64,000 bases of DNA, from contig NZ_KB911579.1 of assembly GCF_000383575.1 (NCBI RefSeq), positions 1,184,221 to 1,248,220 of the forward strand, written 5' to 3'. This stretch comes from Salinispora oceanensis (GTDB lineage: Bacteria; Actinomycetota; Actinomycetes; Mycobacteriales; Micromonosporaceae). Shown here one piece after another: positions 29,923 through 40,858 of this stretch (the stretch's first letter is position 1; every line of letters begins with the position of its first letter). A program made the position numbers and the translations under genes. The notes beneath the pieces were generated by a model. That model was given only the letters and a program-made list of their open reading frames with translations. It ran no database searches and was not told where the DNA came from.

Positions 29923-31248
29923 CTACCGCAGGAACCCTTCGTAGTTCCGCTGCATCAGCTGGCTCTCGATCTGCTTGGTGGTTTCCAGACCGACACCAAC
30001 CATGATCAGCACTGCGGTACCGCCGAACGGGAAGTTCAGGTATTGCTGGCGGTCGAGCCAGATGAAGAAGAAGTTCGGCAGGATCGAGACGACGGCCAGG
30101 TAGAGCGCACCGGCCAGGGTGATCCGGCTGAGGATGAAGTCGAGGTAGTCGGCGGTCGGCTTGCCCGGACGGATACCCGGGACGAAACCGCCGTACTTCT
30201 TCATGTTGTCCGCGACCTCGGTCGGGTTGAAGGTGATCGAGACGTAGAAGTACGTGAAGAAGATGATCAGCAGGAAGTAGACCACGATGTAGATCGGGCT
30301 GGTCGGATCGACCAGGTTGTCCCGGATCCACACCTGGGTCCGACCCGGGTCGGTCTGGTCGAAGAACTGCAGGGCCAGCTGCGGCAGGTAGAGCAGTGAC
30401 GAACCGAAGATGACCGGGATGACACCCGCCTGGTTCACCTTCAGCGGGATGTAGGTCGACGTGCCGCCGTACATCCGCCGGCCAATCATCCGCTTGGCGT
30501 ACTGCACCGGGATCCGACGCTGCGACTGCTCGATGAAGGTGACCGCAGTGATGATGACCAGCACCAGGGCAACGACGAGCAGGAACTTGGCCCAGCCCTG
30601 ACTCTCCTTGATCGTCCAGCCCTCGGCGGGGAGCCGGGCCGCGATCGAGGTGAAGATCAGCACGGACATGCCGTTGCCGACGCCCCGGTCGGTGATCAGC
30701 TCGCCGAGCCACATCACCACGCCGGTGCCCGCGGTCATCGTCATGACCAGGATGCTCAGGGTCAGCCAGTCCGGGACACCGGTCCCTTCCGGGATGATCG
30801 GGAACTGGTCGCACTGGTTGTTGAAGAGCTGCCCGGAGCGGGCCAGCGCCACGAAGGCCGACGCCTGCAGGACACCGAGCCCAAGGGTCAGGTAGCGGGT
30901 GTACTGCGTGATCTTCGCTTGGCCGGCCTGGCCCTCCTTACGGAGCTGCTCCAACCGGGGGATCACCACAGTCAACAGCTGCAGGATGATCGACGCGGTG
31001 ATGTAGGGCATGATGCCCAGCGCGAAGACCGAGAGCTGCAGCAACGCCCCACCGGAGAAGAGGTTGAGCAGGTTCAGTACGCCGGTGCTGCCCTGGGTCG
31101 CATCGATGCACTTCTGCACGTTGGTGTACGACACACCGGGGCTGGGCAGTGCGGCACCCAAGCGGTAGATCGCAATGATACCGATCGTGAACAGCAGCTT
31201 CTTGCGCAGGTCAGGCGTACGGAACGCACTGAGAAAGGCAGACAGCAA
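29923..31248 (-). CDS. secY: Preprotein translocase SecY
   Basis: A 441-residue channel subunit with ten membrane helices (first: KLLFTIGIIAIYRLGAALP) and the conserved C-terminal cytoplasmic loops (FVPGIRPGKPTADYLDFILSRITLAGA). I chose TTG at 31246-31248 (MLSAFLSAFRTPDLRKK) because AGGAGG lies 6 nt upstream; the longer frame to 31281 would have no such site. It begins secY-adk-map, detached from rplO by a terminator and about 0.95 kb. Confidence 0.96.
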   Translation of the reverse strand: MLSAFLSAFRTPDLRKKLLFTIGIIAIYRLGAALPSPGVSYTNVQKCIDATQGSTGVLNLLNLFSGGALLQLSVFALGIMPYITASIILQLLTVVIPRLEQLRKEGQAGQAKITQYTRYLTLGLGVLQASAFVALARSGQLFNNQCDQFPIIPEGTGVPDWLTLSILVMTMTAGTGVVMWLGELITDRGVGNGMSVLIFTSIAARLPAEGWTIKESQGWAKFLLVVALVLVIITAVTFIEQSQRRIPVQYAKRMIGRRMYGGTSTYIPLKVNQAGVIPVIFGSSLLYLPQLALQFFDQTDPGRTQVWIRDNLVDPTSPIYIVVYFLLIIFFTYFYVSITFNPTEVADNMKKYGGFVPGIRPGKPTADYLDFILSRITLAGALYLAVVSILPNFFFIWLDRQQYLNFPFGGTAVLIMVGVGLETTKQIESQLMQRNYEGFLR

Positions 31249-31521
31249 GTTCTTCCTCCTGCGCGAAGGCCGCGTGGCCATTCGCCAACACGGGCACCAT
31301 CAGACTGGCGACCTAGACGACGCCGAGGTCACACCTTAACAGGCTTGCCCAACACCACACCACTGGGTGCCTACATGTCTGGTTCCACCAGGCGCGGCAT
31401 ACGAAGATGACAGCCGAGGGACCGAACCCCTACGGCCTCCTGGATCGGGGCCCGGAGCACCCCACCCGCACATCAGGCCACAAGAGAGCGACGCAACGAT
31501 TATCAAGTCTAAAATCTTCTA

Positions 31522-31550
31522 TTGACCCGGTACCACCCGTGCGCTAGCGT
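31522..31550 (+). promoter_or_regulatory. Candidate rightward promoter in the secY-rplO gap
   Basis: -35 TTGACC (31522-31527) and -10 TAGCGT (31545-31550) are exactly 17 nt apart, pointing against all neighbouring genes. The predicted start is near 31557. Confidence 0.5.
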
Positions 31551-31580
31551 GCAGAATTGTTGCAACTATAGCGAACAGCT

Positions 31581-31853
31581 ATGGGCGACTCCGGTGCGCC
31601 TCGACCCGACTCCAGCTCCGGTCTCGATCTCGGCAGCGAGCTCAGCCTCGATGGCGAGCTTGGCCTTGGCCCGATCTCGGCCTCGGTCTTCGCTGCAACC
31701 GCCATGCTGGTGCTCGCTGCAGTCCAGCAAAGCCGCACCCACCGCCCCGCCATGATCGGTGCGGTCCAATCAGGTACGCCCCTCCGCCAACGCGAGAGCG
31801 GTATCGCTCACCATTACCGGATCGGGGCTTGGAGTGTGGCCGGATCTTAGCGC
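31581..31853 (+). CDS. Possible 90-residue small membrane protein (uncertain)
   Basis: An ATG 24 nt after the predicted start of the rightward promoter opens a frame to TAG near 31850. It carries a hydrophobic stretch SASVFAATAMLVLAAV. There is no Shine-Dalgarno and the codon bias is weak. The transcript could equally be a non-coding RNA. Confidence 0.15.
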
Positions 31854-32149
31854 GGCAGCCCCTGGAAACAGGGTTCACGCCGCCGGTCGGTAGGTTCGCA
31901 CAAAACATACCCGCGATTAATACGACCAGTTTTCCCGAAGCTACCGCAGCTACGGCGGAGGCGGGCCGTAAAACCACGGCCTCACTCTTTCGGGAAACAA
32001 ATCTGAACGTGGCCGCGATCGGCCACGACCAAACGCTGCGCGCTTCTCCGGTCGTCCAATCAGCCAGCTGAACCACACTGAAGCCGATTCGGGAGTCTTC
32101 ACGTTTCCCGGGAACCAAGCCCACGCCGGAAAACGAGGGACAACGAGTT

Positions 32150-32190
32150 GCGGCGTGGGCAGGACCGGTTTCCCGACCTGCCCACGCCGC
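32150..32190 (-). terminator. Terminator of the spc operon after rplO
   Basis: A 14-bp perfect stem (32150-32163 and 32177-32190) with a 13-nt loop, 8 nt after the rplO stop. Confidence 0.8.
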
Positions 32191-32197
32191 GGAACTC

Positions 32198-32641
32198 TTA
32201 CAGCTCGGTGATCGAACCACCGGCAGCAGTGATCTTCTCCTTGGCCGACGCGCTGAACGCCTGCGCCGAGACCTGGAGAGTCACGCCACCGAGGTCACCG
32301 GTCCCGAGAATCTTGACCGGCTGGCCCTTGCGGACCGCACCGGCATCAACCAGCTCGGCCGGGCCAACCTGGCCGCCGTTCGGGAACAGCTCGGCGAGCC
32401 GCTCCAGATTGACGACCTGGAAGGTCACCTTGAACTTGTTCTTGAAGCCCTTCATCTTCGGCAACCGCATGTGGATAGGCATCTGCCCACCCTCGAACGC
32501 CGCCGAGATGTTCTTCCGGGCCTTCGACCCCTTGGTACCGCGACCGGCGGTCTTGCCCTTGGAGCCCTCACCACGACCCACCCGGGTCTTGGCCATCTTG
32601 GCACCCGGCGCCGGACGCAGGTGGTGGACCTTGATCGTCAT
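32198..32641 (-). CDS. rplO: Ribosomal protein uL15
   Basis: A 147-residue large-subunit protein with the Gly/Arg-rich N-terminus ([23 protein letters not shown]) and C-terminal L15/L18e domain. It overlaps rpmD by 1 nt and ends the spc operon here. Confidence 0.98.
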   Translation of the reverse strand: MTIKVHHLRPAPGAKMAKTRVGRGEGSKGKTAGRGTKGSKARKNISAAFEGGQMPIHMRLPKMKGFKNKFKVTFQVVNLERLAELFPNGGQVGPAELVDAGAVRKGQPVKILGTGDLGGVTLQVSAQAFSASAKEKITAAGGSITEL

Positions 32642-32823
32642 TACTCGACCTCCTCGACCTTCACGAGGTGGTTGACCGTGAAGATCATGCCGCGAATCTC
32701 CGGACGGTCCTCCTTGACCACCACGTCATTGATCCGCTTGAGCCCGAGCGAACGCAGCGAGTTCCGCTGGTTCTGCTTGGTCCCAATCTCGGACCGGACC
32801 TGGGTGACCTTCAGGCGAGCCAT
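32641..32823 (-). CDS. rpmD: Ribosomal protein uL30
   Basis: A 60-residue protein ([20 protein letters not shown]-terminal [15 protein letters not shown]), overlapping rpsE and rplO by 1 nt each. Confidence 0.98.
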   Translation of the reverse strand: MARLKVTQVRSEIGTKQNQRNSLRSLGLKRINDVVVKEDRPEIRGMIFTVNHLVKVEEVE

Positions 32824-33437
32824 CAGGACGCCACCTCCGCCCGCGATGCCAGCATCGCCGCCGGCGCAACGTCCTCAACCGGCAGGCCCCGCCGGGAGGC
32901 GACGGCCTCGGGGGACTCGAGCCCCTTCAGCGCCGCCAGCGTGGCGTGCACGATGTTGATCGGGTTGGACGACCCGAGGCTCTTCGAGAGCACATCGTGA
33001 ATGCCGGCGCACTCCAGCACGGCACGGACCGGACCGCCGGCGATGACGCCGGTACCGGCCGAAGCGGGCTTCAGCAGCACGACACCAGCGGCGTCCTCGC
33101 CCTGGACCGGGTGCGGGATCGACTGACCGATCCGCGGCACCTTGAAGAAGTGCTTCTTGGCCTCCTCGACACCCTTGGCGATCGCCGCGGGCACCTCCTT
33201 GGCCTTTCCGTAGCCCACACCGACGGTGCCGTCGCCGTCGCCCACGATCACCAGGGCGGTGAAGCTGAAGCGACGACCACCCTTCACGACCTTTGCGACG
33301 CGGTTGATTGCGACGACCCGCTCAAGGTGCGGGGTCTTCTCGACGGGCGCGTTTCCGCGGCCGCCCTCACGGCGGTTGTCGCGGCGACCACCCTCGTTGC
33401 CACCGGACCCGCCGCCACGGCGCTGTTGACCTGGCAT
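32823..33437 (-). CDS. rpsE: Ribosomal protein uS5
   Basis: A 204-residue protein with a double-stranded RNA-binding fold ([19 protein letters not shown]) and the S5 C-terminal domain ([30 protein letters not shown]). The Gly/Arg-rich N-terminal extension is longer than in E. coli. Confidence 0.98.
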   Translation of the reverse strand: MPGQQRRGGGSGGNEGGRRDNRREGGRGNAPVEKTPHLERVVAINRVAKVVKGGRRFSFTALVIVGDGDGTVGVGYGKAKEVPAAIAKGVEEAKKHFFKVPRIGQSIPHPVQGEDAAGVVLLKPASAGTGVIAGGPVRAVLECAGIHDVLSKSLGSSNPINIVHATLAALKGLESPEAVASRRGLPVEDVAPAAMLASRAEVAS

Positions 33438-33471
33438 CAGCAGCCTTCCTTCTCTCTCGTGACGGGGTTTG

Positions 33472-33861
33472 TCAGAACTCGAGCCCGGCTTCGCGGGCAG
33501 CGTCGGCTAGCGCGGCGACCCGCCCCGCGTACCGGTTGCCACCGCGGTCGAAGACGACCTTGGCGATACCAGCGGCCTTCGCCCGCTCGGCGAGCAGGAC
33601 GCCGACCTTGCCGGCCAGAACACTCTTGTCGCCCTCGGTGCCTCGCAGCGAGGCATCCAGGGTCGAGGCCGACACCAGGGTGTGCCCCTTGGTGTCGTCC
33701 ACGATCTGGGCAACGATGTGCCGCAGCGAGCGGGTGACCACCAGGCGGGGACGCGCGGGCGTCCCACTGACCTGCCGGCGGACCCGGAAGTGCCGGCGCG
33801 CCCGCCCGACGGCGCGCTTGGCGGCGACACCGCGGCGACGCTTGAGCAGCGTGGCGCTCAC
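33472..33861 (-). CDS. rplR: Ribosomal protein uL18
   Basis: A 129-residue 5S rRNA-binding protein ([46 protein letters not shown]). It overlaps rplF by 4 nt. Confidence 0.98.
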   Translation of the reverse strand: MSATLLKRRRGVAAKRAVGRARRHFRVRRQVSGTPARPRLVVTRSLRHIVAQIVDDTKGHTLVSASTLDASLRGTEGDKSVLAGKVGVLLAERAKAAGIAKVVFDRGGNRYAGRVAALADAAREAGLEF

Positions 33862-34400
33862 TTCTTACCTGCCTTTCCGGCCTTACGGCGGATCACTTCA
33901 CCCTGGTACTTCACGCCCTTGCCCTTGTAGGGCTCCGGCGGCCGGATCTTCCGGATGTTCGCGGCGACCTCACCGACCAGCTGCTTGTTGATGCCGGCCA
34001 CGTGGAACAGCGTCGGCTTTTCCACCGAGAAGGTGATGCCCTCCGGCGCCACCACGGTGACCGGGTGCGAGAACCCGAGCGCGAACTCGAGGTCCTTGCC
34101 CTTCGCGGTCACCCGGTAACCGGTGCCCGCGATCTCCAGACTCTTCCGGTACCCCTCGGTTACACCGACGATCATGTTGGCGACCAGGGTGCGGCTCAGT
34201 CCGTGCAGCTCCTTGGCCTTGCGCTCGTCGTTCGGGCGAGCCACGTTCAGCTGCCCATCCTCCGCCTGCTCGATCGTGATCGGCTCGGCGACGGTGTGCG
34301 AGAGTTCGCCCTTGGGGCCCTTGACCGTGACGGTCTGGCCGGCGATCGTGACGTCAACGCCGGCTGGCACCGGGATCGACTTACGTCCAATACGCGACAT
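33858..34400 (-). CDS. rplF: Ribosomal protein uL6
   Basis: A 180-residue protein ([20 protein letters not shown]-terminal [26 protein letters not shown]). ATG at 34398-34400 gives the standard start; the longer frame to 34541 is a shadow of rpsH. Confidence 0.98.
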   Translation of the reverse strand: MSRIGRKSIPVPAGVDVTIAGQTVTVKGPKGELSHTVAEPITIEQAEDGQLNVARPNDERKAKELHGLSRTLVANMIVGVTEGYRKSLEIAGTGYRVTAKGKDLEFALGFSHPVTVVAPEGITFSVEKPTLFHVAGINKQLVGEVAANIRKIRPPEPYKGKGVKYQGEVIRRKAGKAGKK

Positions 34401-34416
34401 TTCTACCTGTCTCCCG

Positions 34417-34824
34417 TTACCAGACGAAGGCGAGGACTTCCCCGCCAACGCTCCGCTTGCGGGCCTGCCGATCGGTGAGCAGACCCTGGGACGTCGAAAT
34501 GATCGCCACGCCAAGCCCGCCGAGCACCCGCGGGAGCTCACCCGACTTGGCGTACACCCGAAGGCCGGGCTTGGACACGCGCTTGATGCCCGCCAGGCTC
34601 CGCTCGCGGTTCTGGCCGTACTTCAGCTCGACGACCAGTCGCTTGCCGACGGCGCTCTCCTCGGGCTCCTCGACCACCCAGGTGCTGATGTACCCCTCGG
34701 ACTTGAGGACCTCGGCGATATTCGCCTTGATCTTCGAGTAGGGCATCGTCACCCGGTCGTGGTACGCCTGGTTGGCGTTACGCAGACGCGTGAGCATGTC
34801 TGCGATCGGGTCGGTCATCGTCAT
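34417..34824 (-). CDS. rpsH: Ribosomal protein uS8
   Basis: A 135-residue 16S-binding protein ([20 protein letters not shown]-terminal [33 protein letters not shown]). ATG at 34822-34824 is the family start; a TTG four codons earlier is less likely. Confidence 0.97.
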   Translation of the reverse strand: MTMTDPIADMLTRLRNANQAYHDRVTMPYSKIKANIAEVLKSEGYISTWVVEEPEESAVGKRLVVELKYGQNRERSLAGIKRVSKPGLRVYAKSGELPRVLGGLGVAIISTSQGLLTDRQARKRSVGGEVLAFVW

Positions 34825-34917
34825 TAAACTCGTCAACCTTTCTCGCCGGGGTTCCCGGGTGATCCCGGGCCTACGGCGAAGAGACAGTGCAGCTGACGCG
34901 CGGAGCGCGCCGGGCTA

Positions 34918-35103
34918 TTACCAGGAAGCCTTGGACACGCCGGGCAGCTCACCGCGGTGGGCCATCTCCCGGATGCAGACCCGGCAGAGACCGAACTTGC
35001 GGTAGACCGCCTTCGGACGCCCGCACCGCTGGCAGCGGGTGTACGCGCGAACCGAGAACTTCGGCTTCGCGGCAGCCTTGAGGATCAGCGCCTTCTTCGC
35101 CAT
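34918..35103 (-). CDS. rpsZ: Ribosomal protein uS14, zinc type
   Basis: A 61-residue S14 with both zinc pairs (CQRCGR and CRVCIRE), the short C+ form. It starts one nucleotide after the rplE stop. A 93-bp gap precedes rpsH. Confidence 0.97.
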   Translation of the reverse strand: MAKKALILKAAAKPKFSVRAYTRCQRCGRPKAVYRKFGLCRVCIREMAHRGELPGVSKASW

Positions 35104-35104
35104 C

Positions 35105-35674
35105 TCAGTTCTCCTTGAACGGGAAGCCCAGGAACTTGAGCAGCGCCCGGCCCTCATCGTCGGTCGTGGCGGTGGTGACCACCGTGATGTCCATGCCCCG
35201 CTGGCGATCGATCTTGTCCTGGTCGATCTCGTGGAACACCGACTGCTCGGTCAGACCGAACGTGTAGTTGCCGTTCCCGTCGAGCTTGCGCCCGTCGAGA
35301 CCGCGGAAGTCACGGATTCGCGGCAGCGCGATGGAGAGCAGCCGGTCCAGGAACTCCCACATCCGGTCGCCGCGCAGAGTGACCTTCGCGCCGATCGGCA
35401 TCCCCTCCCGCAGCTTGAACTGCGCGATGGACTTGGTGGCCCGCCTAACCTGCGGCTTCTGGCCGGTGATGGTGGCCAGATCGCGGACCGCGCCGTCGAT
35501 CAGCTTGGCGTCCCGAGCGGCCTCGCCGACGCCCATGTTGACGACGATCTTGACCAGGCCCGGCACCTGCATCGGGTTGCCGTACTTGTACTGCTCCCGC
35601 AGCTGGCCCACGATCTCGTTGCGGTACCGCTCCTTGAGGCGCGGCATGGTCTTGGTTTCGGTAGCCGTGGTCAT
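35105..35674 (-). CDS. rplE: Ribosomal protein uL5
   Basis: A 189-residue 5S rRNA/P-site tRNA contact protein ([49 protein letters not shown]). It overlaps rplX by 4 nt. Confidence 0.98.
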
Positions 35675-35997
35675 GATGGCAGGTCCTTACCGGTGCTACG
35701 CGCGATGCGGACCTTCTGGCCATTGTCGTCGATCCGGTAGCCGACCCGGGTCGGCTTGCCGTCGGAGTCCAAGACCATCACGTTCGAGACGTGGATCGGA
35801 GCCTCCTGGGTGACGATGCCACCGGTCTTCGCGCCACGCTGGGTGGTGCTGATGCGAGTGTGCTTCTTGACCCGGTTCACGCCCTCGACCAGGACCTTGT
35901 CCTGCCGCGGGTAGGCCGCGATGACCTTACCCTTGGCACCCTTGTCCTTGCCGGCGATGACGACGACCGTGTCGCCCTTCCTGACCTTCACGGTCAC
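35671..35997 (-). CDS. rplX: Ribosomal protein uL24
   Basis: A 108-residue assembly-initiator protein with a KOW motif ([25 protein letters not shown]). It overlaps rplN and rplE by 4 nt each. Confidence 0.98.
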
Positions 35998-36362
35998 AAC
36001 ACCTCCGGCGCGAGAGAAATAATCTTCATGAACCGCTTGTCCCGCAGCTCCCGGCCAACCGGGCCGAAGATACGGGTGCCACGCGGATCCCCGCCGTCCT
36101 TGATGATGACGGCGGCGTTCTCGTCGAAGCGGATGTACGAGCCGTCCGGCCGCCGCCTCTCCTTGGCGGTACGAACGACGACCGCCTTCACGACATCGCC
36201 CTTCTTGACACCGGCGCCCGGGATCGCGTCCTTAACGGTGGCCACGATGACGTCGCCGATGCTCGCGTAGCGCCGACCGGAGCCACCGAGCACCCGGATG
36301 CACAGGATCTCCCGGGCACCCGTGTTGTCGGCGACGCGCAGTCGCGACTCCTGCTGAATCAC
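35994..36362 (-). CDS. rplN: Ribosomal protein uL14
   Basis: A 122-residue protein ([43 protein letters not shown]). It is the first spc-operon gene, after a 98-bp gap with a hairpin. Confidence 0.98.
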   Translation of the reverse strand: MIQQESRLRVADNTGAREILCIRVLGGSGRRYASIGDVIVATVKDAIPGAGVKKGDVVKAVVVRTAKERRRPDGSYIRFDENAAVIIKDGGDPRGTRIFGPVGRELRDKRFMKIISLAPEVL

Positions 36363-36386
36363 GTCTATCTCCTATGTCTGCCGGTT

Positions 36387-36412
36387 CTCCGGCCGCACCA
36401 CGGCGGCCGGAG
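36387..36412 (-). terminator. Hairpin at the S10/spc operon boundary
   Basis: A 10-bp perfect stem CTCCGGCCGC/GCGGCCGGAG with a 6-nt loop lies between the rpsQ stop and the rplN start. It may be an operon end or a processing site. Confidence 0.65.
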
Positions 36413-36460
36413 CCTGGCGGAACCTGCGCCCGACCGGAACCGGCCGAGCTCGAGCCTTCG

Positions 36461-36736
36461 CTACTTGGCCTTCTCGAGGATCTCCACGAGCCGCCACCGC
36501 TTGGTGGCAGACAACGGCCGGGTCTCCATGATCAGAACCCGGTCGCCGATGCCCGCCGAGTTCTGCTCGTCGTGGACCTTCAGCTTGCTGGTGCGGCGCA
36601 TGATCTTGCCGTACAGCCCGTGCTTGACGCGGTCCTCGACCTCGACGACAACCGTCTTGTCCATCTTGTCGCTGACCACGAGGCCCTCACGAACCTTCCG
36701 GCGGGCCCGCGTGGTCGCGGTGGTGTTCTCGCTCAT
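36461..36736 (-). CDS. rpsQ: Ribosomal protein uS17
   Basis: A 91-residue OB-fold protein ([30 protein letters not shown]). It overlaps rpmC by 4 nt and is the last gene of the S10 group. Confidence 0.98.
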   Translation of the reverse strand: MSENTTATTRARRKVREGLVVSDKMDKTVVVEVEDRVKHGLYGKIMRRTSKLKVHDEQNSAGIGDRVLIMETRPLSATKRWRLVEILEKAK

Positions 36737-36969
36737 CCTGCAGTCACCTCAGTCGGCGCGGCCGAGAGCCCCAGCTCGCGTTCACGCATGATCGTGTAGA
36801 TCCGGGCGATCTCCCGACGAATGACCTGCAGCCGCCGGTTGTTGTCCAGCTGCCCGGTTGCGGCCTGCACGCGGAGGTTGAACAGCTCCGCCTTAGCCTC
36901 GCGCAGCTTCGTGACCAACTCCTCCTCGGAGAGCTCACGCAGCTCGGCGGCCTTAACGCCCGCTGCCAT
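36733..36969 (-). CDS. rpmC: Ribosomal protein uL29
   Basis: A 78-residue helical protein at the tunnel exit ([43 protein letters not shown]). It overlaps rplP by 1 nt and rpsQ by 4 nt. Confidence 0.98.
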   Translation of the reverse strand: MAAGVKAAELRELSEEELVTKLREAKAELFNLRVQAATGQLDNNRRLQVIRREIARIYTIMRERELGLSAAPTEVTAG

Positions 36970-37394
36970 CAGGATTCACCCACTTCGCGTGTAACAATCC
37001 GGCACTTCATCGGGAGCTTGTGGATCGCGCGACGCATCGCCTCACGCGCGATCTGCTCGTTGGGGAAGGACATCTCGAAGAGAACCCGCCCCGGCTTCAC
37101 GTTCGCGACCCACCACTCGGGAGAGCCCTTACCGGAACCCATCCGGGTCTCCGCCGGCTTCTTGGTTAGCGCCTGGTCCGGGAAGATCGTGATCCAGACC
37201 TTGCCACCACGCTTGATGTGCCGGGTCATCGCGATACGCGCCGACTCGATCTGGCGGTTGGTCACGTAGGCCGGCTCGAGAGCCTGAATCCCGAACTCGC
37301 CGAACACCACCCGGTTACCGCCCTTGGACGCGCCACTGCGGTCCGGGTGGTGCGGCTTGCGGAAGCCCTTCGGGGGCTTGCGCGGCATCAGCAT
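36969..37394 (-). CDS. rplP: Ribosomal protein uL16
   Basis: A 141-residue protein ([67 protein letters not shown]). It helps shape the A-site of the large subunit. Confidence 0.98.
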
Positions 37395-37397
37395 CTG

Positions 37398-38264
37398 TCA
37401 GCCCTCCTGCTGCGTTTCTGCCGGCTGGGTAGCGGCCGACGCGATCGCGCCAGCGTCCACCGACTCGCCGCTCGGCGTCTCAGCCGCCTGCGCGATGGTG
37501 GTCGCGGCGGCTCGGCCGGCCTCGGTGCCACCGGCGGTGGTGCCGGACGAACCGGACCTACCCCGACGCGGACGCTCCGAGCGGTCGCCGCGCTCCCGGC
37601 GCGGACGCGACGGAGCCTCAGCCGGGGTCTCCCGGCCCGGCACCGCGTCGCCCTTGTAGATCCAAACCTTCACACCGATCCGGCCGAAGGTGGTCCGGGC
37701 CTCAAAGAAGCCGTACTCGATGTTGGCCCGCAGCGTGTGCAGCGGGACCCGGCCTTCGCGGTAGAACTCGGTCCGGCTCATCTCGGCACCGCCGAGCCGC
37801 CCCGAGACCTGCACCCGGATGCCCTTGCAGACCGGGTTCTTCATGGCCGACTGCATAGCCTTGCGCATCGCCCGACGGAAGCTGACCCGGCTGGACAGCT
37901 GCTCGGCCACGCCCTGCGCGACGAGCTGCGCGTCCGACTCCGGGCTCTTCACCTCGATGATGTTGAGCTGAACCTGCTTGCCGGTCAGCTTCTCCAGCTC
38001 CCCGCGGATCCGGTCGGCCTCAGCACCCTTACGGCCGATCACGATGCCCGGCCGGGCGGTGTGGATGTCGACGCGGACCCGGTCCCGGGTGCGCTCGATG
38101 TCGACCTTGGAGATCCCCGCCCGCTCCAGGCCCTTGGACATCATCCGCCGGATCTTGACATCCTCGCCGACGTAGTCCTTGTAGAGCTTGTCCGCGAACC
38201 AGCGCGACTTCCAGTCGGTCGAGATGCCGAGCCGGAACCCGTGCGGGTGAACCTTCTGACCCAT
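37398..38264 (-). CDS. rpsC: Ribosomal protein uS3 with basic C-terminal tail
   Basis: A 288-residue protein with KH domain ([27 protein letters not shown]) and S3 C-terminal domain. Residues about 215-288 are a tail rich in Arg, Ser and Gly and then Ala/Thr/Glu ([19 protein letters not shown]), absent from the E. coli protein (233 residues). It overlaps rplV by 1 nt. Confidence 0.97.
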   Translation of the reverse strand: MGQKVHPHGFRLGISTDWKSRWFADKLYKDYVGEDVKIRRMMSKGLERAGISKVDIERTRDRVRVDIHTARPGIVIGRKGAEADRIRGELEKLTGKQVQLNIIEVKSPESDAQLVAQGVAEQLSSRVSFRRAMRKAMQSAMKNPVCKGIRVQVSGRLGGAEMSRTEFYREGRVPLHTLRANIEYGFFEARTTFGRIGVKVWIYKGDAVPGRETPAEAPSRPRRERGDRSERPRRGRSGSSGTTAGGTEAGRAAATTIAQAAETPSGESVDAGAIASAATQPAETQQEG

Positions 38265-38722
38265 TACTCGGCACCCTCCGTCTTGCTCTCGGTCGCAGCT
38301 GGCGTGGTCTCCTTCGCCGGGGCCGCCTTCTTCGCCGCCGCCTTCTTCGGCGCAGCCGGCGCGACCGCCTCAACCACCACCGTGATGTGAGAGGTGCGCT
38401 TCCGGATCCGGTACGCCCGACCCTGGGCGCGCGGCTGGAACCGCTTCATCGTCGGGCCCTCGTCCACGTACGCCTCGCGGACGAGCAGCGCGTCGGGGTC
38501 CAGCCGCTCGTTGTTCTCCGCGTTGGCGATCGCGCTCGCGAGTACCTTGTACACCTGCTCGCTCGCGGCCTGTGGCGCGAACTGCAGCACCGTGAGCGCC
38601 TCCTTCGCGGGCAGGCCGCGGACGAGGTTGACCACCCGGCGCGCCTTCATCGGCGAGATGCGCACGTATCGCGCAACCGCCCGCGCGCCCGGAAGCACCG
38701 GAGCGTCGCCCTTTCCTGGCAT
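38264..38722 (-). CDS. rplV: Ribosomal protein uL22 with Lys/Ala tail
   Basis: A 152-residue tunnel-lining protein ([48 protein letters not shown]). The last 35 residues form a tail with [16 protein letters not shown], typical of actinobacterial L22. Confidence 0.98.
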   Translation of the reverse strand: MPGKGDAPVLPGARAVARYVRISPMKARRVVNLVRGLPAKEALTVLQFAPQAASEQVYKVLASAIANAENNERLDPDALLVREAYVDEGPTMKRFQPRAQGRAYRIRKRTSHITVVVEAVAPAAPKKAAAKKAAPAKETTPAATESKTEGAE

Positions 38723-38762
38723 CGCTGTAACCCCTTGTTCCTCTATCCGTATGCCCGCGGCG

Positions 38763-39044
38763 TCAGCGCCGACGGCTCTTCCGGTCGTCCTTCTCGTGAC
38801 CCTTGAACGTGCGGGTCAGCGCGAACTCGCCGAGCTTGTGCCCGACCATCGCCTCGGTCACGAACACCGGGACGTGTTTGCGTCCGTCGTGCACAGCGAT
38901 CGTGTGGCCGAGCATCTCCGGGATGATCGTCGAACGCCGCGACCAGGTCTTGATGACGTTCTTGGTGCCCTTGTCGTTCTGCGTTTCCACCTTCTTGAGC
39001 AGGTGGTCGTCGATGAACGGGCCCTTCTTCAGGCTGCGAGGCAT
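38763..39044 (-). CDS. rpsS: Ribosomal protein uS19
   Basis: A 93-residue head protein ([45 protein letters not shown]). Confidence 0.98.
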   Translation of the reverse strand: MPRSLKKGPFIDDHLLKKVETQNDKGTKNVIKTWSRRSTIIPEMLGHTIAVHDGRKHVPVFVTEAMVGHKLGEFALTRTFKGHEKDDRKSRRR

Positions 39045-39056
39045 CTCTTATCTCCC

Positions 39057-39896
39057 TCAGCCGCGCTTACGCGTGGCGTAGCGACGGCGGACGATCAGCC
39101 GGTCACTCGGCTGGCCCTTACGGCGGGTACGGCCCTCGGGCTTACCCTGCGGGTTGACCGGGTGACGGCCACCAGAGGTCTTACCCTCACCACCACCGTG
39201 CGGGTGGTCGACCGGGTTCATGGCCACACCACGGACGGTCGGGCGCTTGCCCTTCCACCGCATCCGGCCGGCCTTACCCCAGTTGATGTTTGACTGGTCG
39301 GCGTTGCCGATCTCACCGATGCTGGCCCGGCAGCGCACGTCGACGCGACGGATCTCACCGGAGGGCATACGCAGGGTCGCGTAGGCGCCCTCCCGGCCGA
39401 GCAGCTGGATTCCCGTCCCCGCGGAGCGGGCCAGCTTGGCACCGCCGCCCGGACGCAGCTCCACGTTGTGGATCGTCAGACCGACCGGGATGTTCCGCAA
39501 CGGCAGGTTGTTGCCCGGCTTGATGTCGGCGCCCGGACCCGACTCGACGGTGTCGCCCTGCTTCAGGTCCTTCGGTGCGAGGATGTACCGCTTCTCGCCG
39601 TCCAGGAAGTGCAGCAGCGCGATCCGCGCGGTGCGGTTCGGGTCGTACTCGATGTGCGCGACCTTCGCCGGCACGCCGTCCTTGTCGACCCGCTTGAAGT
39701 CGATGATTCGGTACTGACGCTTGTGGCCGCCACCCTGGTGCCGGGCGGTGATCCGACCGTGGGCGTTCCGCCCGCCCTTCTTCGGCAGCGGGGCCAGCAG
39801 CGACTTCTCCGGCGTGGACCGGGTGATCTCGGCGAAGTCGGCAACGCTCGAGCCACGCCGGCCCGGCGTCGTCGGCTTGTACTTACGGATAGCCAT
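39057..39896 (-). CDS. rplB: Ribosomal protein uL2
   Basis: A 279-residue protein at the peptidyl-transferase region ([24 protein letters not shown]). The key His loop [24 protein letters not shown] is intact. Confidence 0.98.
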   Translation of the reverse strand: MAIRKYKPTTPGRRGSSVADFAEITRSTPEKSLLAPLPKKGGRNAHGRITARHQGGGHKRQYRIIDFKRVDKDGVPAKVAHIEYDPNRTARIALLHFLDGEKRYILAPKDLKQGDTVESGPGADIKPGNNLPLRNIPVGLTIHNVELRPGGGAKLARSAGTGIQLLGREGAYATLRMPSGEIRRVDVRCRASIGEIGNADQSNINWGKAGRMRWKGKRPTVRGVAMNPVDHPHGGGEGKTSGGRHPVNPQGKPEGRTRRKGQPSDRLIVRRRYATRKRG

Positions 39897-39908
39897 TGTC
39901 TACACCCC

Positions 39909-40211
39909 TCAGCTGACCGGGCCGCCGAAGGCCTCGATGCGGTCACCGTCAGCCAGCTTCACCATCGCCCGCTTGGTGTCCTTGCGCTTACCGAATCCGG
40001 TCCGGGTCCGCTTGCGCTTGCCCACGCGGTTGAGCGTGTTGACCGTAAGGACGCGGACGTTGAAGATCTGCTCAATGGCGATCTTGATCGCGGTCTTGTT
40101 CGCGTCCGGGTGCACCAGGAACGTGTACCAGTTACGGTTCAGCTCGCTGTAGCTCTTCTCCGAGACGACCGGCGCAATGATGATGTCGCGCGGGTCGGCG
40201 ATCGTGCTCAC
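39909..40211 (-). CDS. rplW: Ribosomal protein uL23
   Basis: A 100-residue exit-tunnel protein and docking site for SRP/trigger factor ([44 protein letters not shown]). It overlaps rplD by 4 nt. Confidence 0.98.
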   Translation of the reverse strand: MSTIADPRDIIIAPVVSEKSYSELNRNWYTFLVHPDANKTAIKIAIEQIFNVRVLTVNTLNRVGKRKRTRTGFGKRKDTKRAMVKLADGDRIEAFGGPVS

Positions 40212-40858
40212 TTGCCACCCTCCTCGGTGGTCTCAGCGGGAACGCCCAGGAACTCCTCCAGGGCCTCCTTGGTGAAGACCACGTCGTCGGCCAGCAGCAC
40301 GTCGTACGTGTTGAGCTGGCCGGACTCGATCAGGTGCACCCGCGGCTCGTTGCGCAGCGACACCCAGTTCAGCTCATCGGTGCTGCTAAGCACCACCAGC
40401 ACCCGGCGTGCGTCGGTCAGCTTCGCCAAGGTGGTCAGGGCCGCCTTCGTCGACGGCTGCTCACCGGCGACGAACGCCTCAACGACGTGCACCTTGTCGG
40501 CGCGGGCCCGGTCCGAGAGGGCACCCCGCAGCGCGGCGGCCTTCATCTTCTTCGGGGTCCGCTGGCTGTAGTCGCGCGGCACTGGGCCGTGCACCACGCC
40601 GCCTCCGGCGAACTGCGGGGCGCGGATCGAGCCCTGACGGGCCCGGCCGGTCCCCTTCTGCTTGTAGGGCTTCTTGCCGCCGCCGGCGACCTCGCCCCGC
40701 GTCTTGGTCTTGTGCGTGCCCTGTCGAGCCGCCGCGAGCTGAGCCACCACAACCTGGTGCATCAGCGCGATGTTGGCCTGCGCGTCGAAGATGTCAGCGG
40801 GCAACTCGACGGAGCCGGCCTTGGTACCTTCGACGGTGAGGACATCAACGGTGGTCAC
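40208..40858 (-). CDS. rplD: Ribosomal protein uL4
   Basis: A 216-residue protein with the extended tunnel loop ([46 protein letters not shown]). In enterobacteria L4 represses its own operon; here I see no obvious mimic of that leader. It overlaps rplC and rplW by 4 nt. Confidence 0.98.
   Translation of the reverse strand: MTTVDVLTVEGTKAGSVELPADIFDAQANIALMHQVVVAQLAAARQGTHKTKTRGEVAGGGKKPYKQKGTGRARQGSIRAPQFAGGGVVHGPVPRDYSQRTPKKMKAAALRGALSDRARADKVHVVEAFVAGEQPSTKAALTTLAKLTDARRVLVVLSSTDELNWVSLRNEPRVHLIESGQLNTYDVLLADDVVFTKEALEEFLGVPAETTEEGGK

Larger units (their letters stand above)
31249..32197. other. Long gap between secY and rplO without a clear gene
   Basis: About 950 bp interrupt the usual rplO-secY contact. 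It contains the rplO terminator (32150-32190), an AT-rich core (31498-31575) and a good rightward promoter (31522-31550). The frames open on both strands at 31566-31850 have weak third-position GC bias compared with real genes nearby. No minus-strand promoter with both boxes stands out for secY; GATAAT, seen on the minus strand near 31500, is the best -10-like hexamer. Confidence 0.7.

Noticed and set aside
31566..31769. A minus-strand frame in the secY-rplO gap with a coding-like stretch AKAKLAIEAELAAEIE
   Set aside because: The stretch is short, has no start signal or family match, and overlaps an equally open frame on the other strand, so low-complexity sequence explains it better.
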